Source: Neisseria mucosa (GTDB taxonomy: Bacteria; Pseudomonadota; Gammaproteobacteria; Burkholderiales; Neisseriaceae). From it: a DNA stretch of 64,000 nt. The stretch's first letter is position 1, and each line of letters starts with the position of its first letter. A program made the position numbers and the translations under genes. Of this stretch, positions 30,193-39,582 are shown piece by piece. The stretch lies in the NCBI GenBank assembly GCA_003028315.1, contig CP028150.1, forward strand, positions 2,356,001 through 2,420,000, given 5' to 3'. The notes under the pieces are model-generated. The model had not been told where the DNA came from. It did not search any database and was given only the letters and a program-made list of their open reading frames with translations.

Positions 30193-31411
30193 GAGACCTT
30201 TGCAAAATTCCCCAAAATCCCCTAAATTCCCATCAAGACATTTAGGGGATTTCTCATGAGCACCTTCTTCCGGCAAACCGCACAAGCCATGATTGCCAAA
30301 CACATCGACCGCTTCCCACTATTGAAGTTGGATCAGGTGATTGATTGGCAACCGATCGAACAGTACCTGAATCGTCAAAGAACCCGTTACCTTAGAGACC
30401 ACCGCGGCCGTCCCGCCTATCCCCTGTTGTCCATGTTCAAAGCCGTCCTGCTCGGACAATGGCACAGCCTCTCCGATCCCGAACTCGAACACAGCCTCAT
30501 CACCCGCATCGATTTCAACCTGTTTTGCCGTTTTGACGAACTGAGCATCCCCGATTACAGCACCTTATGCCGCTACCGTAACTGGCTGGCGCAAGACGAC
30601 ACCCTGTCCGAATTGCTGGAACTGATTAACCGACAACTGACCGAAAAAAACCTAAAATTAGAGAAGGCATCCGCCGCCGTCGTTGACGCCACCATTATTC
30701 AGACCGCCGGCAGCAAACAGCGTCAGGCCATAGAAGTCGACGAGGAAGGACAAGTCAGCGGCCAAACCACACCGAGTAAGGATAAAGATGCCCGTTGGAC
30801 AAAGAAAAACGGTTTATACAAACTCGGTTACAAACAACATACCCGTACCGATGAGGAAGGCTATATCGAGAAACTGCACATTACCCCCGCCAATACCCAT
30901 GAGTGCAACCATCTGTCCCCTTTGTTGGAAGGCATTGCCGAAGGTACGACCGTCTATGCCGACAAAGGCTACGACAGTAAGGAAAACCGGCAACATCTGG
31001 AAGACCATCAGTTGTTAGACGGCATTATGCGCAAAGCCTGCCGCAACCGTCCGCTGACGGAAGCGCAAACCAAACGCAACCGATATTTGTCGAAGACCCG
31101 TTATGTGGTCGAACAAAGCTTCGGTACGCTGCACCGTAAATTCCGCTACGCCCGGGCAGCCTATTTTGGTCTGCTCAAAGTGAGTGCGCAAAGTCATCTG
31201 AAGGCGATGTGTTTAAACCTGTTGAAAGCGGCTAACAGGCTAAGTGTGCCTGTTGCCGCCTAAAAGGCGGCCCGGATACCTGATTGATCAGGTATCCAAG
31301 GTGAATTACGGGGATATTTGAGTAGAATCAGTGGATATTTGAAACAAAAACAGCCGAAAATCTTTATTTGGATCTCGGCTGTCGGAAGGAAAGGAATTTT
31401 GCAAAGGTCTC
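30193..31411 (+). mobile_element. Complete IS5-family element (IS1106-like), 1219 bp
   Basis: Bounded by GAGACCTTTGCAAAATTCC and GGAATTTTGCAAAGGTCTC, an inverted repeat of 19 bp. The transposase is intact. No target duplication longer than 2 bp is evident. Parts of the same element occur at 9803-10106, 23408-23921 and 24150-24447. Confidence 0.9.
30256..31263 (+). CDS. IS5-family transposase (IS1106-like)
   Basis: 335 residues. The N-terminal domain (FRQTAQAMIAKHIDRFPLL, DRRGRPAYPLLSMFKA-like) is followed by a DDE domain with D in VVDATIIQTAGS, D in VYADKGYDS and E in YVVEQSFGTLHRKF. All three residues are present and the frame is unbroken, so this is the likely active source of the defective copies nearby. 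Confidence 0.92.
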   Translation: MSTFFRQTAQAMIAKHIDRFPLLKLDQVIDWQPIEQYLNRQRTRYLRDHRGRPAYPLLSMFKAVLLGQWHSLSDPELEHSLITRIDFNLFCRFDELSIPDYSTLCRYRNWLAQDDTLSELLELINRQLTEKNLKLEKASAAVVDATIIQTAGSKQRQAIEVDEEGQVSGQTTPSKDKDARWTKKNGLYKLGYKQHTRTDEEGYIEKLHITPANTHECNHLSPLLEGIAEGTTVYADKGYDSKENRQHLEDHQLLDGIMRKACRNRPLTEAQTKRNRYLSKTRYVVEQSFGTLHRKFRYARAAYFGLLKVSAQSHLKAMCLNLLKAANRLSVPVAA

Positions 31412-31460
31412 TCCTTACCTTTAATCTATGAAAAACTAAACTTATGCAGTTTCGTTATAT

Positions 31461-31497
31461 AAAAGGCCGTCTGAAACTGGATTTCAGACGGCCTTTG
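31461..31497. terminator. Hairpin with the GCCGTCTGAA form of DUS
   Basis: AAAAGGCCGTCTGAAA pairs with TTTCAGACGGCCTTT. It lies just after the stop of the minus-strand exported protein gene. This is the AG-DUS dialect rather than AG-mucDUS. Confidence 0.8.
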
Positions 31498-31500
31498 CGA

Positions 31501-32193
31501 TTATTTCACAAACCGTACATCTGCCATAAACGGCCGTGTAGCGGCTGGTTTGGCGGAATAGAAGCGGGAGAAAGTGCTGTCGATTTTGGTCTGTATCGGC
31601 TTACCGTCCAATGTTGTCGATGCTTCCAATTTCACACCACCGCCACTGGTTTCGCCCAATTTCATATTTGGCAACGTCAGTTTGGCAATATTGAGTTTCA
31701 CATTTTCCACTTTGGTATCGGGAGACATCAGCTGCTTGCCGACCGGACGGATTTTTTCACCCTCATCATGAGGCGCGGCACCACCGTTGTCGTCAACTAC
31801 GCCGATATTAATCAATCTGGCAGACGCCAAATCCATCTTGCCGTTTTTGACCGGAATGCCGACAAACAGTTTTACGCCGCGATGAATGAACGTATTGTCC
31901 CGCCACTGAGTTTGGCCTTCTTTCGGCGGTTTGGTTTCTGCCGCCACCGAATAAGTGCGGCCCATAATCATCAATTTATAACCTGGAATTTTTTTCGAAC
32001 CTAATCCATCAGTGATATCTTCGACCAGTTGCGGCGCAGTCAGGGTTTCGTTTGCCAAAATACGGGCTGAAGTTTCTGCCAGATGGGCAGGCTTGCCGTC
32101 TATGGTCAATGCCTGTTCATGGCCGAAATCAGACGCAAATGCAGGCACGGCGGCCAGTGCAGCGGCCAATGCTAGAATACGGATGGTTTTCAT
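31501..32193 (-). CDS. Exported protein of unknown function
   Basis: 230 residues from the ATG at 32193, which has AAGGAG 7 nt upstream; a longer in-frame start adds 33 residues and lacks this site. Signal peptide MKTIRILALAAALAAVPAFA is cleaved before SDFGHE. The mature part has a regular alternation suited to beta structure (KIPGYKLMIMGRTYSV, KLFVGIPVKNGKMDL) but no domain I recognise. Bracketed by two hairpins of the GCCGTCTGAA type, so it is a single-gene unit. Confidence 0.75.
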   Translation of the reverse strand: MKTIRILALAAALAAVPAFASDFGHEQALTIDGKPAHLAETSARILANETLTAPQLVEDITDGLGSKKIPGYKLMIMGRTYSVAAETKPPKEGQTQWRDNTFIHRGVKLFVGIPVKNGKMDLASARLINIGVVDDNGGAAPHDEGEKIRPVGKQLMSPDTKVENVKLNIAKLTLPNMKLGETSGGGVKLEASTTLDGKPIQTKIDSTFSRFYSAKPAATRPFMADVRFVK

Positions 32194-32312
32194 TGCAGAC
32201 TCCTTAAAAATGTAATTGGGTTGATTACCCAATAAAATCCGGGCGATATTGGTAGGAGTCAATATTTTTATATAAATGATACAGATTATCAAGAATATTT
32301 GTATTTCAAAAT

Positions 32313-32353
32313 AAAAAAGGCCGTCTGAAACCGAGTTTCAGACGGCCTTTTCA
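32313..32353. terminator. Hairpin terminator between fabF and the exported-protein gene
   Basis: AAAAAGGCCGTCTGAAAC pairs with GTTTCAGACGGCCTTTT, giving about 17 bp with a T tail on the minus strand (serving fabF). Confidence 0.8.
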
Positions 32354-32372
32354 ATCTACTTAAAACCTTCTA

Positions 32373-33620
32373 TCAGTCTTTGAAGCGTTTGAATACCAAT
32401 GTGCCGTTGGTACCGCCAAAGCCGAAGGAATTGGAGATGGCAACGTCGATTTTCGCGTCACGCGCTTTGTTGGCACAGTAGTCCAGATCACAACCGGCTT
32501 CAACGTCTTGTTCAAAGATGTTGATGGTCGGTGGAGATTTTTGCTCGTGTACTGCCAACACGCTGTACAACGCTTCCACGCCGCCTGCCGCGCCGAGCAA
32601 GTGGCCGGTCATGGATTTGGTGGAGTTGACAATAACTTTACGGGCATGGTCGCCCAGCGCGCGTTTGAGCGCTTTGGTTTCGTTGGCATCGCCCAACGGA
32701 GTGGATGTACCGTGTGCGTTGACGTAATCGACGTCTTCGGGATTCAGTCCGGCATCTTTCAACGCGCGGGTAACCGCCAATGCAGGGCCTTCTTCGTTCG
32801 GAGCGGTGATGTGGTAGGCATCGGAACTCATGCCGAAACCGACGATTTCGGCGTAAATTTTCGCGCCGCGTTTTTTCGCGTGTTCCAATTCTTCCAACAC
32901 CAGCACGCCCGCACCTTCTCCGATGACGAAACCGTCGCGGCCTTTGTCCCACGGACGGGAAGCGGTGACGGGATCGTCGTTGCGGGTGGAAAGGGCTTTC
33001 ATGGCTGCGAAGCCGCCCACGCCCAAAGTGCTGATCGCGCCTTCGGCACCGCCTGCAATCATCACGTCGGCGTCGCCGTATTTAATCAGTCGGGCGGAGT
33101 CGCCGATGGAGTGTGCGCCGGTGGTACAGGCGGAAACCATGCCGTAGCTGGGGCCGCGGTAGCCTTTGAGGATGGTTACATGACCCGCAATCAGGTTAAT
33201 CAGCGAACCAGGAATGAAGAAAGGATTGATTTTACGCGCGCCGCCTTCGATAACGGCTTTGCCGGTGGCTTCGATGCTGGGCAGACCGCCGATGCCGGAA
33301 CCGATATTCACGCCGACACGGTCTTTGTCGAGGCTTTCCAATGCGTCCAAACCGGCATCGTTGATGGCTTGCAGCGCGGCGGCGATGCCGTAGTGGATGA
33401 ACACGTCCATGCGGCGGGCTTCTTTGGCGCTGATGTATTGGCCGATGTCGAAATCGCGCACTTCGCCGGCGATTTGGCTGTTGATGTCGGATGCGTCAAA
33501 GCGGGTAATCCGGCCGATGCCGCTTTTGCCTGCGAGCAGGTTGCTCCATGCGGTGGCGACGTCGTTGCCGACCGGTGATACTTGGCCGAGGCCTGTGATG
33601 ACTACTCTTCTCTGACTCAT
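32373..33620 (-). CDS. fabF: 3-oxoacyl-[acyl-carrier-protein] synthase II
   Basis: 415 residues, full length. Condenses malonyl-ACP with growing acyl-ACP in fatty acid elongation. The Cys-His-His active site is visible: SACTTGAHS (nucleophile Cys), NAHGTSTPLGD and KSMTGHLLGAAG. The C-terminal glycine-rich SNSFGFGGTNGTLVF closes the thiolase fold. It follows acpP by 175 bp on the same strand, the usual acpP-fabF pairing, and is closed by a DUS-type terminator. Confidence 0.97.
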   Translation of the reverse strand: MSQRRVVITGLGQVSPVGNDVATAWSNLLAGKSGIGRITRFDASDINSQIAGEVRDFDIGQYISAKEARRMDVFIHYGIAAALQAINDAGLDALESLDKDRVGVNIGSGIGGLPSIEATGKAVIEGGARKINPFFIPGSLINLIAGHVTILKGYRGPSYGMVSACTTGAHSIGDSARLIKYGDADVMIAGGAEGAISTLGVGGFAAMKALSTRNDDPVTASRPWDKGRDGFVIGEGAGVLVLEELEHAKKRGAKIYAEIVGFGMSSDAYHITAPNEEGPALAVTRALKDAGLNPEDVDYVNAHGTSTPLGDANETKALKRALGDHARKVIVNSTKSMTGHLLGAAGGVEALYSVLAVHEQKSPPTINIFEQDVEAGCDLDYCANKARDAKIDVAISNSFGFGGTNGTLVFKRFKD

Positions 33621-33795
33621 GATAATCTCGCTGTTGGTTTTCGGTAGGATGCGGCAAGATGCCGTCTGAAAATGATAATAGCGGTTCGGAATCGGATTCC
33701 TGGCGGCTATTATAACGGATTTTGCCCCACATATATAAGGTAACAGCCTCTATTGCGCTAACGCAGCAGAGGCTGGGGATGTTTGGTGCGGCCGA

Positions 33796-34032
33796 TTAGC
33801 CGTTGTGGGCGTTGATGTAGTCGATAGCCAGTTGTACGGTAGTGATTTTTTCGGCTTCTTCATCGGGGATTTCGCAACCGAAAGCTTCTTCCAAAGCCAT
33901 AACCAATTCTACGGTGTCCAAAGAATCTGCACCCAGGTCGTCTTGGAAGGAAGATTCATTTTTGACTTCGGCTTCGCTTACGCCCAGTTGTTCAGCAACA
34001 ATTTTCTTAACTTGTTGTTCGATGTTTGACAT
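33796..34032 (-). CDS. acpP: Acyl carrier protein
   Basis: 78 residues, highly acidic. The 4'-phosphopantetheine site is Ser37 in LGADSLDTVE. It carries acyl intermediates for FabF and the other fatty acid enzymes. Rare-codon-free, consistent with high expression. Immediately upstream of fabF. Confidence 0.98.
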   Translation of the reverse strand: MSNIEQQVKKIVAEQLGVSEAEVKNESSFQDDLGADSLDTVELVMALEEAFGCEIPDEEAEKITTVQLAIDYINAHNG

Positions 34033-34240
34033 ATCAGTCGTTCCTTTTGCCTTGCGGCGGGTTGTTTAAGAGAAATAAATTCGTCGGTATTGTACCGAGT
34101 TCGGATAGAGTTTTCCATCTAAACCTGCATTCTAACACAGATTATTCTGGAAAAACCTGTTGTTGTGCATATTAGCATAGCCTGATTTTAACCTACAAGC
34201 GGGAATTTGTTTTTCTTTGGTATCAATAAGTTAATAAGCG

Positions 34241-34287
34241 GAAAGGTCGTCTGAAAACTGATTTTCCCGTTTCAGACGACCTTTTTA
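34241..34287. terminator. DUS hairpin
   Basis: GAAAGGTCGTCTGAAAAC.. with ..GTTTCAGACGACCTTTTT in the region upstream of acpP. T tail on the plus strand. Confidence 0.6.
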
Positions 34288-34315
34288 TGAGATTAATGGG
34301 GGCTTGGAAGTTAAT

Positions 34316-34792
34316 GAGTAGCGTGGGCCTCGTCCGCAAGCCTGTTGTCCACAATTTGAATTTAGCGGTTATTCTTGCATTTATATCGTGGGTAGAACCC
34401 ACGCTACTCGTTGTTGCAACGGAACTTGTCCCTTCCCCCGTCCGGCGGGGGAAGGTTGGGATTGGGGTGGCTTTTGGAGTTTAGGTCAAATCAAATTCGT
34501 ACAGTCCGCAGAGCCACCCTCTCCCCAGCCCTCTCACGCGAGACGGGAGAGGGGGCAGGTTGCAGGCAAAAATAAGGTCGTCTGAAAACTTTGGGATTTG
34601 GGTGTTAGGGAAACACGTTCACGTTCATTTTCAGACGACCTTTTATTCAATCAAGGCAGATTTGGGATAACCCAAGTAGCGTGGGCTTTGCCCACGAAAT
34701 CCACCATCCAACAACTAAATCCGACAACAGTCACATAGACTTTCATTTTGGCATTCATCTCGTGGGTAAAGCCCACGTTACGGCTTGCTGTA
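34316..34792. repeat. Non-coding repeat region: CGTGGGC palindromes and CTCTCCC palindromes
   Basis: Two pairs of inverted GTAGCGTGGGC / GCCCACGCTAC units (34316-34410 and 34675-34781) surround a block of CCCTTCCCCC / GGGGGAAGG and CCCTCTCCCC / GGGAGAGGGGG palindromes (34428-34563). A wide DUS pair spans 34573-34645. The same repeat types recur at 42.7-43.6 kb. No gene seen between acpP and 34968. Confidence 0.65.
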
Positions 34793-34967
34793 ACGGCAAC
34801 TTTGCCCTTCCTTCATCTAACGGAGGAAATTTGCGTACGTATGCTAATATATTGCGAGAATTGTGCCTGTCAGATTTAGCCGTAATGGCAAGGCATTATT
34901 TCATTACTCAAAAATTCTCTATGAATTAGATATTTAAAATAAAATATTAAAATTTTAGGATACGCAC

Positions 34968-36419
34968 ATGCAAGATCAGGAAGAAAGTAAAAATCAGGAA
35001 ATACAAGAAAAGCAGGAACAAGAAGACAAGGGTGCCATGACCAAGTTGCAAGATGTGTTCAATCTTGCGCATGACCAAGCTCATCCCGATAAGATCGATG
35101 CCACTATCCGTACCAATACTCGGGTGTCCGGAACGAATATGTGGGTATTGATGTTTGCCATTGCTGTGGCGAGTATCGGTCTAAATGTAAACAGCACGGC
35201 GGTAGTGATCGGAGCGATGTTGATTTCCCCGTTGATGGGGCCGATCGTCGGTATGGGTTACGGTTTGGCGGTGGGCGATACTGCGCTGATCCGCCAAGCG
35301 GTGCGCAATATTATGGTATTCGTCGCCATCAGTTTGGTTACTGCTACACTGTATTTTCTATTAACCCCGCTTAAAGAGGCGCAAAGCGAGCTTTTGGCGC
35401 GTACTCAGCCGACCCTTTGGGATGTGTTGATTGCCTTCTTCGGCGGTAGTGCGGGCATTGTGGCGCTGACCCGAAAAGAAGGAGGCAATGCCATACCGGG
35501 TGTGGCGATTGCGACCGCATTGATGCCGCCCCTGTGTACTGCGGGCTACGGACTGGCACATGGCAACTGGCAATATTTTTTCGGCGCTTCATATCTTTTT
35601 GCCATCAACTGCGTGTTCATAGCTTTTTCGACCTTGTTGTTTTCCAAACTGCTCAAGCTGCCGCGCAGGGGGTTGGTAACGGAATCCAAACGCCGGTTGC
35701 AAAGTATCATGATTACTGTTGTCGTGTTGGCTGTGATGATTCCGAGCGGCTATATGGCATCAGGACTGGTGCGCCAGGAACTGTTCAACACAAAAGCCAA
35801 TGCCGCGATCACCGCCGCGCAGCAGCAGGAAAGTTTTTTTGTTCTTCGTAAGGTATTGAACTACAAGGAAAATAAAGTCGGTCTGATTGTCAACGGAACG
35901 GGTAATGCCGAGAAAATCATCGCCCTGTTGGAAAAAAGCCTTAATGCGTCGGGGGTAAAAGAGCCGGAGGTGAACGTGGTTTATGCGGGAGGGGATGGTG
36001 CCAAAATCGAAGAATTGCTGGCAAGCCGAAACAATCCGGTTCAGCAGCAAAATGAACTGAAAGAGCAGCAGGCCTATATCGATACCGTGCTTGCGGGCAA
36101 AACTGCCGATACCGCCGGTGCTGACGATGCAGCGGTACTCAAGGAATTAAAAGCCCAATATCCGGAAGCGGAAAAAATCGTTGTCGGACGCGGCTTGGTT
36201 TGGGAGAAAGCGCAAACAGAGCCTGTTTCCGAGCAGCCTGAAAGCGGCAAAAATACTAAATCGAAAACAGGCGAACATGACGATATTGTCGTGGTTTCGC
36301 TCGAATTTAAGGAGTCTTTGCCTGCCAAAGACCGCGAACGCTTACAGGCGTGGTTGAACCAGCGTTATGAGGGTAAGGCCGTGCGCATGTTTGTGAACAC
36401 TCAAGTTTCAGACATATAA
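34968..36419 (+). CDS. DUF389-domain integral membrane protein
   Basis: 483 residues. A charged, Glu/Gln/Lys-rich N-terminus (1-35) leads into the DUF389 membrane domain of about five to six helices, with the family hallmarks STAVVIGAMLISPLMGPIVG and PGVAIATALMPPLCTAGYG. From residue ~265 on there is a large soluble domain, partly acidic and low in complexity (AGKTADTAGADDAAVLKEL). The family is widespread but its transport or signalling role is not established. Single-gene unit between the repeat region and pabB. Confidence 0.88.
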   Translation: MQDQEESKNQEIQEKQEQEDKGAMTKLQDVFNLAHDQAHPDKIDATIRTNTRVSGTNMWVLMFAIAVASIGLNVNSTAVVIGAMLISPLMGPIVGMGYGLAVGDTALIRQAVRNIMVFVAISLVTATLYFLLTPLKEAQSELLARTQPTLWDVLIAFFGGSAGIVALTRKEGGNAIPGVAIATALMPPLCTAGYGLAHGNWQYFFGASYLFAINCVFIAFSTLLFSKLLKLPRRGLVTESKRRLQSIMITVVVLAVMIPSGYMASGLVRQELFNTKANAAITAAQQQESFFVLRKVLNYKENKVGLIVNGTGNAEKIIALLEKSLNASGVKEPEVNVVYAGGDGAKIEELLASRNNPVQQQNELKEQQAYIDTVLAGKTADTAGADDAAVLKELKAQYPEAEKIVVGRGLVWEKAQTEPVSEQPESGKNTKSKTGEHDDIVVVSLEFKESLPAKDRERLQAWLNQRYEGKAVRMFVNTQVSDI

Positions 36420-36472
36420 CCCGTTTCACGAATACTCCGCCTGTCGGCTTTATCCGTTTTCAGGAAATAATT

Positions 36473-38389
36473 TTATTCTTTAACGACCAAATCCGCCTCA
36501 AACATGCCCCTTAAGGCGTTGGAGAGGCGGATTTCTTCGGCGTGTTCCAGCATGTCGCGGGTGATGTGCGTTTCGATGACTGCGTCCGCGCCCAAGTAGG
36601 TTTGCGGCTGTTGCAACACGGCTTGGCGCATGACGCCGTTGAGGATGTCCAAATCCAGAGACGGGGTGAGCCATTGCCCTTGGTATTTGATGAATACGTT
36701 GCTTCTGCCGCCTTCGAGCAGGAGGCCGTCTGAATTGAAAAACAGGCTGTCGAACGCGCCTTGTGTTTCGGCGGTTTGCCACGCTTGGTCGAAGAGGGCG
36801 CGGCGGGTGGTTTTGAAGCGGCGCAGGTAGTCGCGGCGCGGGAGGGGTTGCGGGGCGGGGATGACGCGCTGCGGGGCGGACAGCTCGGCGGTGGCGGCAT
36901 GGCTGAGGATGAGATCGTCTGAAACGAGTTCGGCTTTCAAGCGGAAGAGGCCGTCGGGCAAGTCGGCGATGTATTGCCGGATTCGGGTTTCGCCATCGTC
37001 GGGCAGGGGCAGGTTGAGGGCTTGGGCTGAGATTTTCAGACGACCTAAATGCAGGTCGAGCAGGCGGCATTGCCTGTTTTCCACGCGCATGGTTTCGAAG
37101 ATGCCGAAGGCGGGGCGCAGTTCGTTGAGGAAACGGGCTTTCCAGCCGCATTCCCGATATTCGGCGTCGGGGTCGCTGTCGATGACGATGCCGGAACCGA
37201 CGCCGTATATGCCTTGATATAGTGGATTAACTTTAAACCGGTACGGCGTTGCCCCGCCTTGCCGTACTGTCTTCGGCTTCGTCGCCTTGTCCTGATTTAA
37301 ATTTAATCCACTATCTAGGTCGTCTGAAAATGGAAGGTCGTCTGAAATCGGGTCTGAAACGGGTTTGAGCGACAGGGTGCGGATGACGACGTTGAATATA
37401 CCTTCAAATCCCAGCCCGCCCGCGCAGGGTTTCAGGTAGCCGATGCTGCCGGTGTACAGTCCGCGCGGTTCGGCTTCGAGCGATTCGATAATCTGCATGC
37501 TCATGCGTTTGGGTGCGCCGGTGATGCTGCCGCAGGGGAAGGCGGCGCGGAGGATGTCGGCGGCGCTAATGTGCGGCAGGGCTTGGGCTTGGATGGTGCT
37601 GGTCATCTGCCAGACGCTGCCGAAACGCGATACTTTAAACGGCTCGGGCACGCATACTTTGCCGGTTTGGGCGATTTTGCCGAGGTCGTTGCGCAGCAAA
37701 TCGACAATCATCACGTTTTCGGCGCGGTTTTTCGGGTCGGCTTGCAACTCGGCGGCGCGGCGTTCGTCTTGCCCGTCGCCCAAAATCGGCGCGGTGCCTT
37801 TCATCGGTTCGGTGCTGATGGTGCCGTCCGCACCGATTTTGAGGAAGAGTTCGGGCGAGAAACACAGCGTCCACGCGGATTTTCCTGCCGCATCGGGCAG
37901 GTGGGACAAAACGGCATAGGGGACGGGCTGGCGCAAGCGGCGGTAGAGGCTGACGGGATTGCCGTAGGCTTGCAGGTGCAGGCGGGTGGTGTAGTTGATT
38001 TGATAGGTGTCGCCGCGCCGGATGGCTTCGTGGATTTGGCGGATGCGGTCGAGGTAATCGGCTTCGGATACGGAGGATTGCGGCGTGGAAATACCGGCGG
38101 GGAGGTCGTCTGAATTTTGGGCAAGCCAGCTTGCGGCATCGATGTCGGCGCAGTCGGCAAACCAGTGCAGGGCAAGATTGCCGCCGCGTTCGGACGCTAT
38201 CCCCATCAGCGGCAAACCGAATTCGTAGTCTGCAAACAACACAGCATGCAGCCCTTTTTGCCAGCCCTTTTGCAGCGTATCGTCCAGCGAATCCAGTTCG
38301 TTATGATGGAAAAGGCGGTTTTCCACATGATTTTGATAGAGTTTTGCGCGGCCGCTTACGGCATCGTCAAACAGGGCGAAATAGGGCAT
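36473..38389 (-). CDS. pabB: Aminodeoxychorismate synthase component I / aminodeoxychorismate lyase fusion
   Basis: 638 residues from the ATG at 38389 (MPYFALFDD); an upstream in-frame start adds 43 unrelated residues. The N-terminal half is PabB (chorismate to 4-amino-4-deoxychorismate), with FPCGSITGAPKRMSMQIIE and GVGSGIVIDSDPDAEYREC. The C-terminal ~240 residues are PabC, a PLP fold type IV lyase that yields p-aminobenzoate, with the PLP lysine in RRFKTTRR and LLEGGRSNVFI. Fusions of this kind are common. A 97-bp CREE plus DUS copies encode about 50 extra residues between RTLSLKP and YGVGSG. The frame stays open, so the enzyme may still work. Confidence 0.93.
   Translation of the reverse strand: MPYFALFDDAVSGRAKLYQNHVENRLFHHNELDSLDDTLQKGWQKGLHAVLFADYEFGLPLMGIASERGGNLALHWFADCADIDAASWLAQNSDDLPAGISTPQSSVSEADYLDRIRQIHEAIRRGDTYQINYTTRLHLQAYGNPVSLYRRLRQPVPYAVLSHLPDAAGKSAWTLCFSPELFLKIGADGTISTEPMKGTAPILGDGQDERRAAELQADPKNRAENVMIVDLLRNDLGKIAQTGKVCVPEPFKVSRFGSVWQMTSTIQAQALPHISAADILRAAFPCGSITGAPKRMSMQIIESLEAEPRGLYTGSIGYLKPCAGGLGFEGIFNVVIRTLSLKPVSDPISDDLPFSDDLDSGLNLNQDKATKPKTVRQGGATPYRFKVNPLYQGIYGVGSGIVIDSDPDAEYRECGWKARFLNELRPAFGIFETMRVENRQCRLLDLHLGRLKISAQALNLPLPDDGETRIRQYIADLPDGLFRLKAELVSDDLILSHAATAELSAPQRVIPAPQPLPRRDYLRRFKTTRRALFDQAWQTAETQGAFDSLFFNSDGLLLEGGRSNVFIKYQGQWLTPSLDLDILNGVMRQAVLQQPQTYLGADAVIETHITRDMLEHAEEIRLSNALRGMFEADLVVKE
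37218..37314. repeat. Short CREE (97 bp) inside the pabB coding region
   Basis: TATAGTGGATTAAC at one end and CACTAT at the other, with the GGCTTCGTCGCCTTGTCCTG internal block and without the 50-bp IHF segment. Read in frame as part of the fusion protein (DSGLNLNQDKATKPKTV). Confidence 0.9.
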
Positions 38390-38555
38390 GGCTGTGGTGC
38401 AAATAGCCTGATTATACGCCGTTTTTACACAAATTAGCAGACCGCGCCGAAAAAAATGGGTCAGTGTAATTTTATGTAGTCCGCTGAGGGGCAAAGGAGT
38501 AGAATCAAACCATACCACACCATATCATTTCAAACTTAATCAATAAGGAGACCCT

Positions 38556-39485
38556 ATGGCAGATCATCAGTTAGAACCGTTCGAAAACGTTGAATTGGGC
38601 GAAAAGCAAGACCAGTTGCAAGTTTTCGAAAAAGCCGTTTTGGAACACGAAGGACGCGGTACGGACGAAGATTCCGGCAGCGCACCGCTTCCCGCCAATT
38701 ACCCCTACAAACAACGTATGCGCCGCGCCGCATACGAAAAAGAAAAACAAAAGCTGCAAATCGAATTGCTGAAAGTGCAAAGCTGGGTCAAAGACTCCGG
38801 CCAACGCATCGTCAGCCTGTTTGAAGGCCGCGACGCCGCAGGCAAGGGCGGTACCATCAAACGCTTTATGGAACATTTGAATCCGCGCGGCGCACGCGTT
38901 GTCGCTTTGGAAAAACCGACCACCACCGAACGCGGCCAATGGTATTTCCAACGCTACATCCAAAACCTGCCGACCGCAGGCGAAATGGTATTCTTCGACC
39001 GCTCATGGTACAACCGCGCCGGCGTAGAACGCGTGATGGGCTTCTGCGAACCCAACGAATACCTGCTCTTCATGCGCCAAACCCCTGAATTGGAACGTAT
39101 GCTCGTCGCCAGCGGCATCCACCTCTTCAAATTCTGGTTCTCCGTATCCCGCGAAGAACAACTGCGCCGCTTCATCTCCCGCCGCGACGACCCCCTGAAA
39201 CACTGGAAACTTTCCCCCGTGGACATCCAGTCGCTCGACCGCTGGGACGACTACACCGAAGCCAAAAACGCCATGTTCTTCCACACCCACACCGGCGACG
39301 CGCCTTGGGTCATCATCCGTTCCGACGACAAAAAACGCGCCCGCCTCAACTGTATCCGCTACTTCCTGCATCAGTTGGACTACCCGGGCAAAGACGTGAA
39401 AGCCATCGGCAAAGTGGACGAAAAAATCGTCCTCGTCCCCGATACGCGCTACAAAGAGAAAACCGTCGATATCGGTCACGACTGA
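38556..39485 (+). CDS. ppk2: Polyphosphate kinase 2 (PPK2 family)
   Basis: 309 residues. Uses polyphosphate to phosphorylate nucleoside diphosphates (or the reverse). Walker A FEGRDAAGKGGT, lid-region arginines (MEHLNPRGARVVAL) and Walker B FFDRSWYNRAGVERVMGF are complete, and the single-domain length fits class I (NDP kinases). AAGGAG lies 7 nt before the ATG. Single gene followed by a DUS hairpin. Confidence 0.93.
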   Translation: MADHQLEPFENVELGEKQDQLQVFEKAVLEHEGRGTDEDSGSAPLPANYPYKQRMRRAAYEKEKQKLQIELLKVQSWVKDSGQRIVSLFEGRDAAGKGGTIKRFMEHLNPRGARVVALEKPTTTERGQWYFQRYIQNLPTAGEMVFFDRSWYNRAGVERVMGFCEPNEYLLFMRQTPELERMLVASGIHLFKFWFSVSREEQLRRFISRRDDPLKHWKLSPVDIQSLDRWDDYTEAKNAMFFHTHTGDAPWVIIRSDDKKRARLNCIRYFLHQLDYPGKDVKAIGKVDEKIVLVPDTRYKEKTVDIGHD

Positions 39486-39510
39486 TTGAGCGGTCAGCCG
39501 TTTGAGCAGT

Positions 39511-39560
39511 AAAAAGGTCGTCTGAAAACCTGAAATACGGGTTTTCAGACGACCTTTGTT
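39511..39560 (+). terminator. DUS hairpin terminator after ppk2
   Basis: AAAAAGGTCGTCTGAAAACC pairs with GGTTTTCAGACGACCTTTGTTT in part; strong 17-bp stem and T-rich tail. Confidence 0.85.
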
Positions 39561-39582
39561 TGTGTGGTAAAGGTCTTGGATA

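Noticed and set aside
32508..33578. 356-codon frame antisense to fabF
   Set aside because: Antisense shadow; fabF has all catalytic residues in the other frame.
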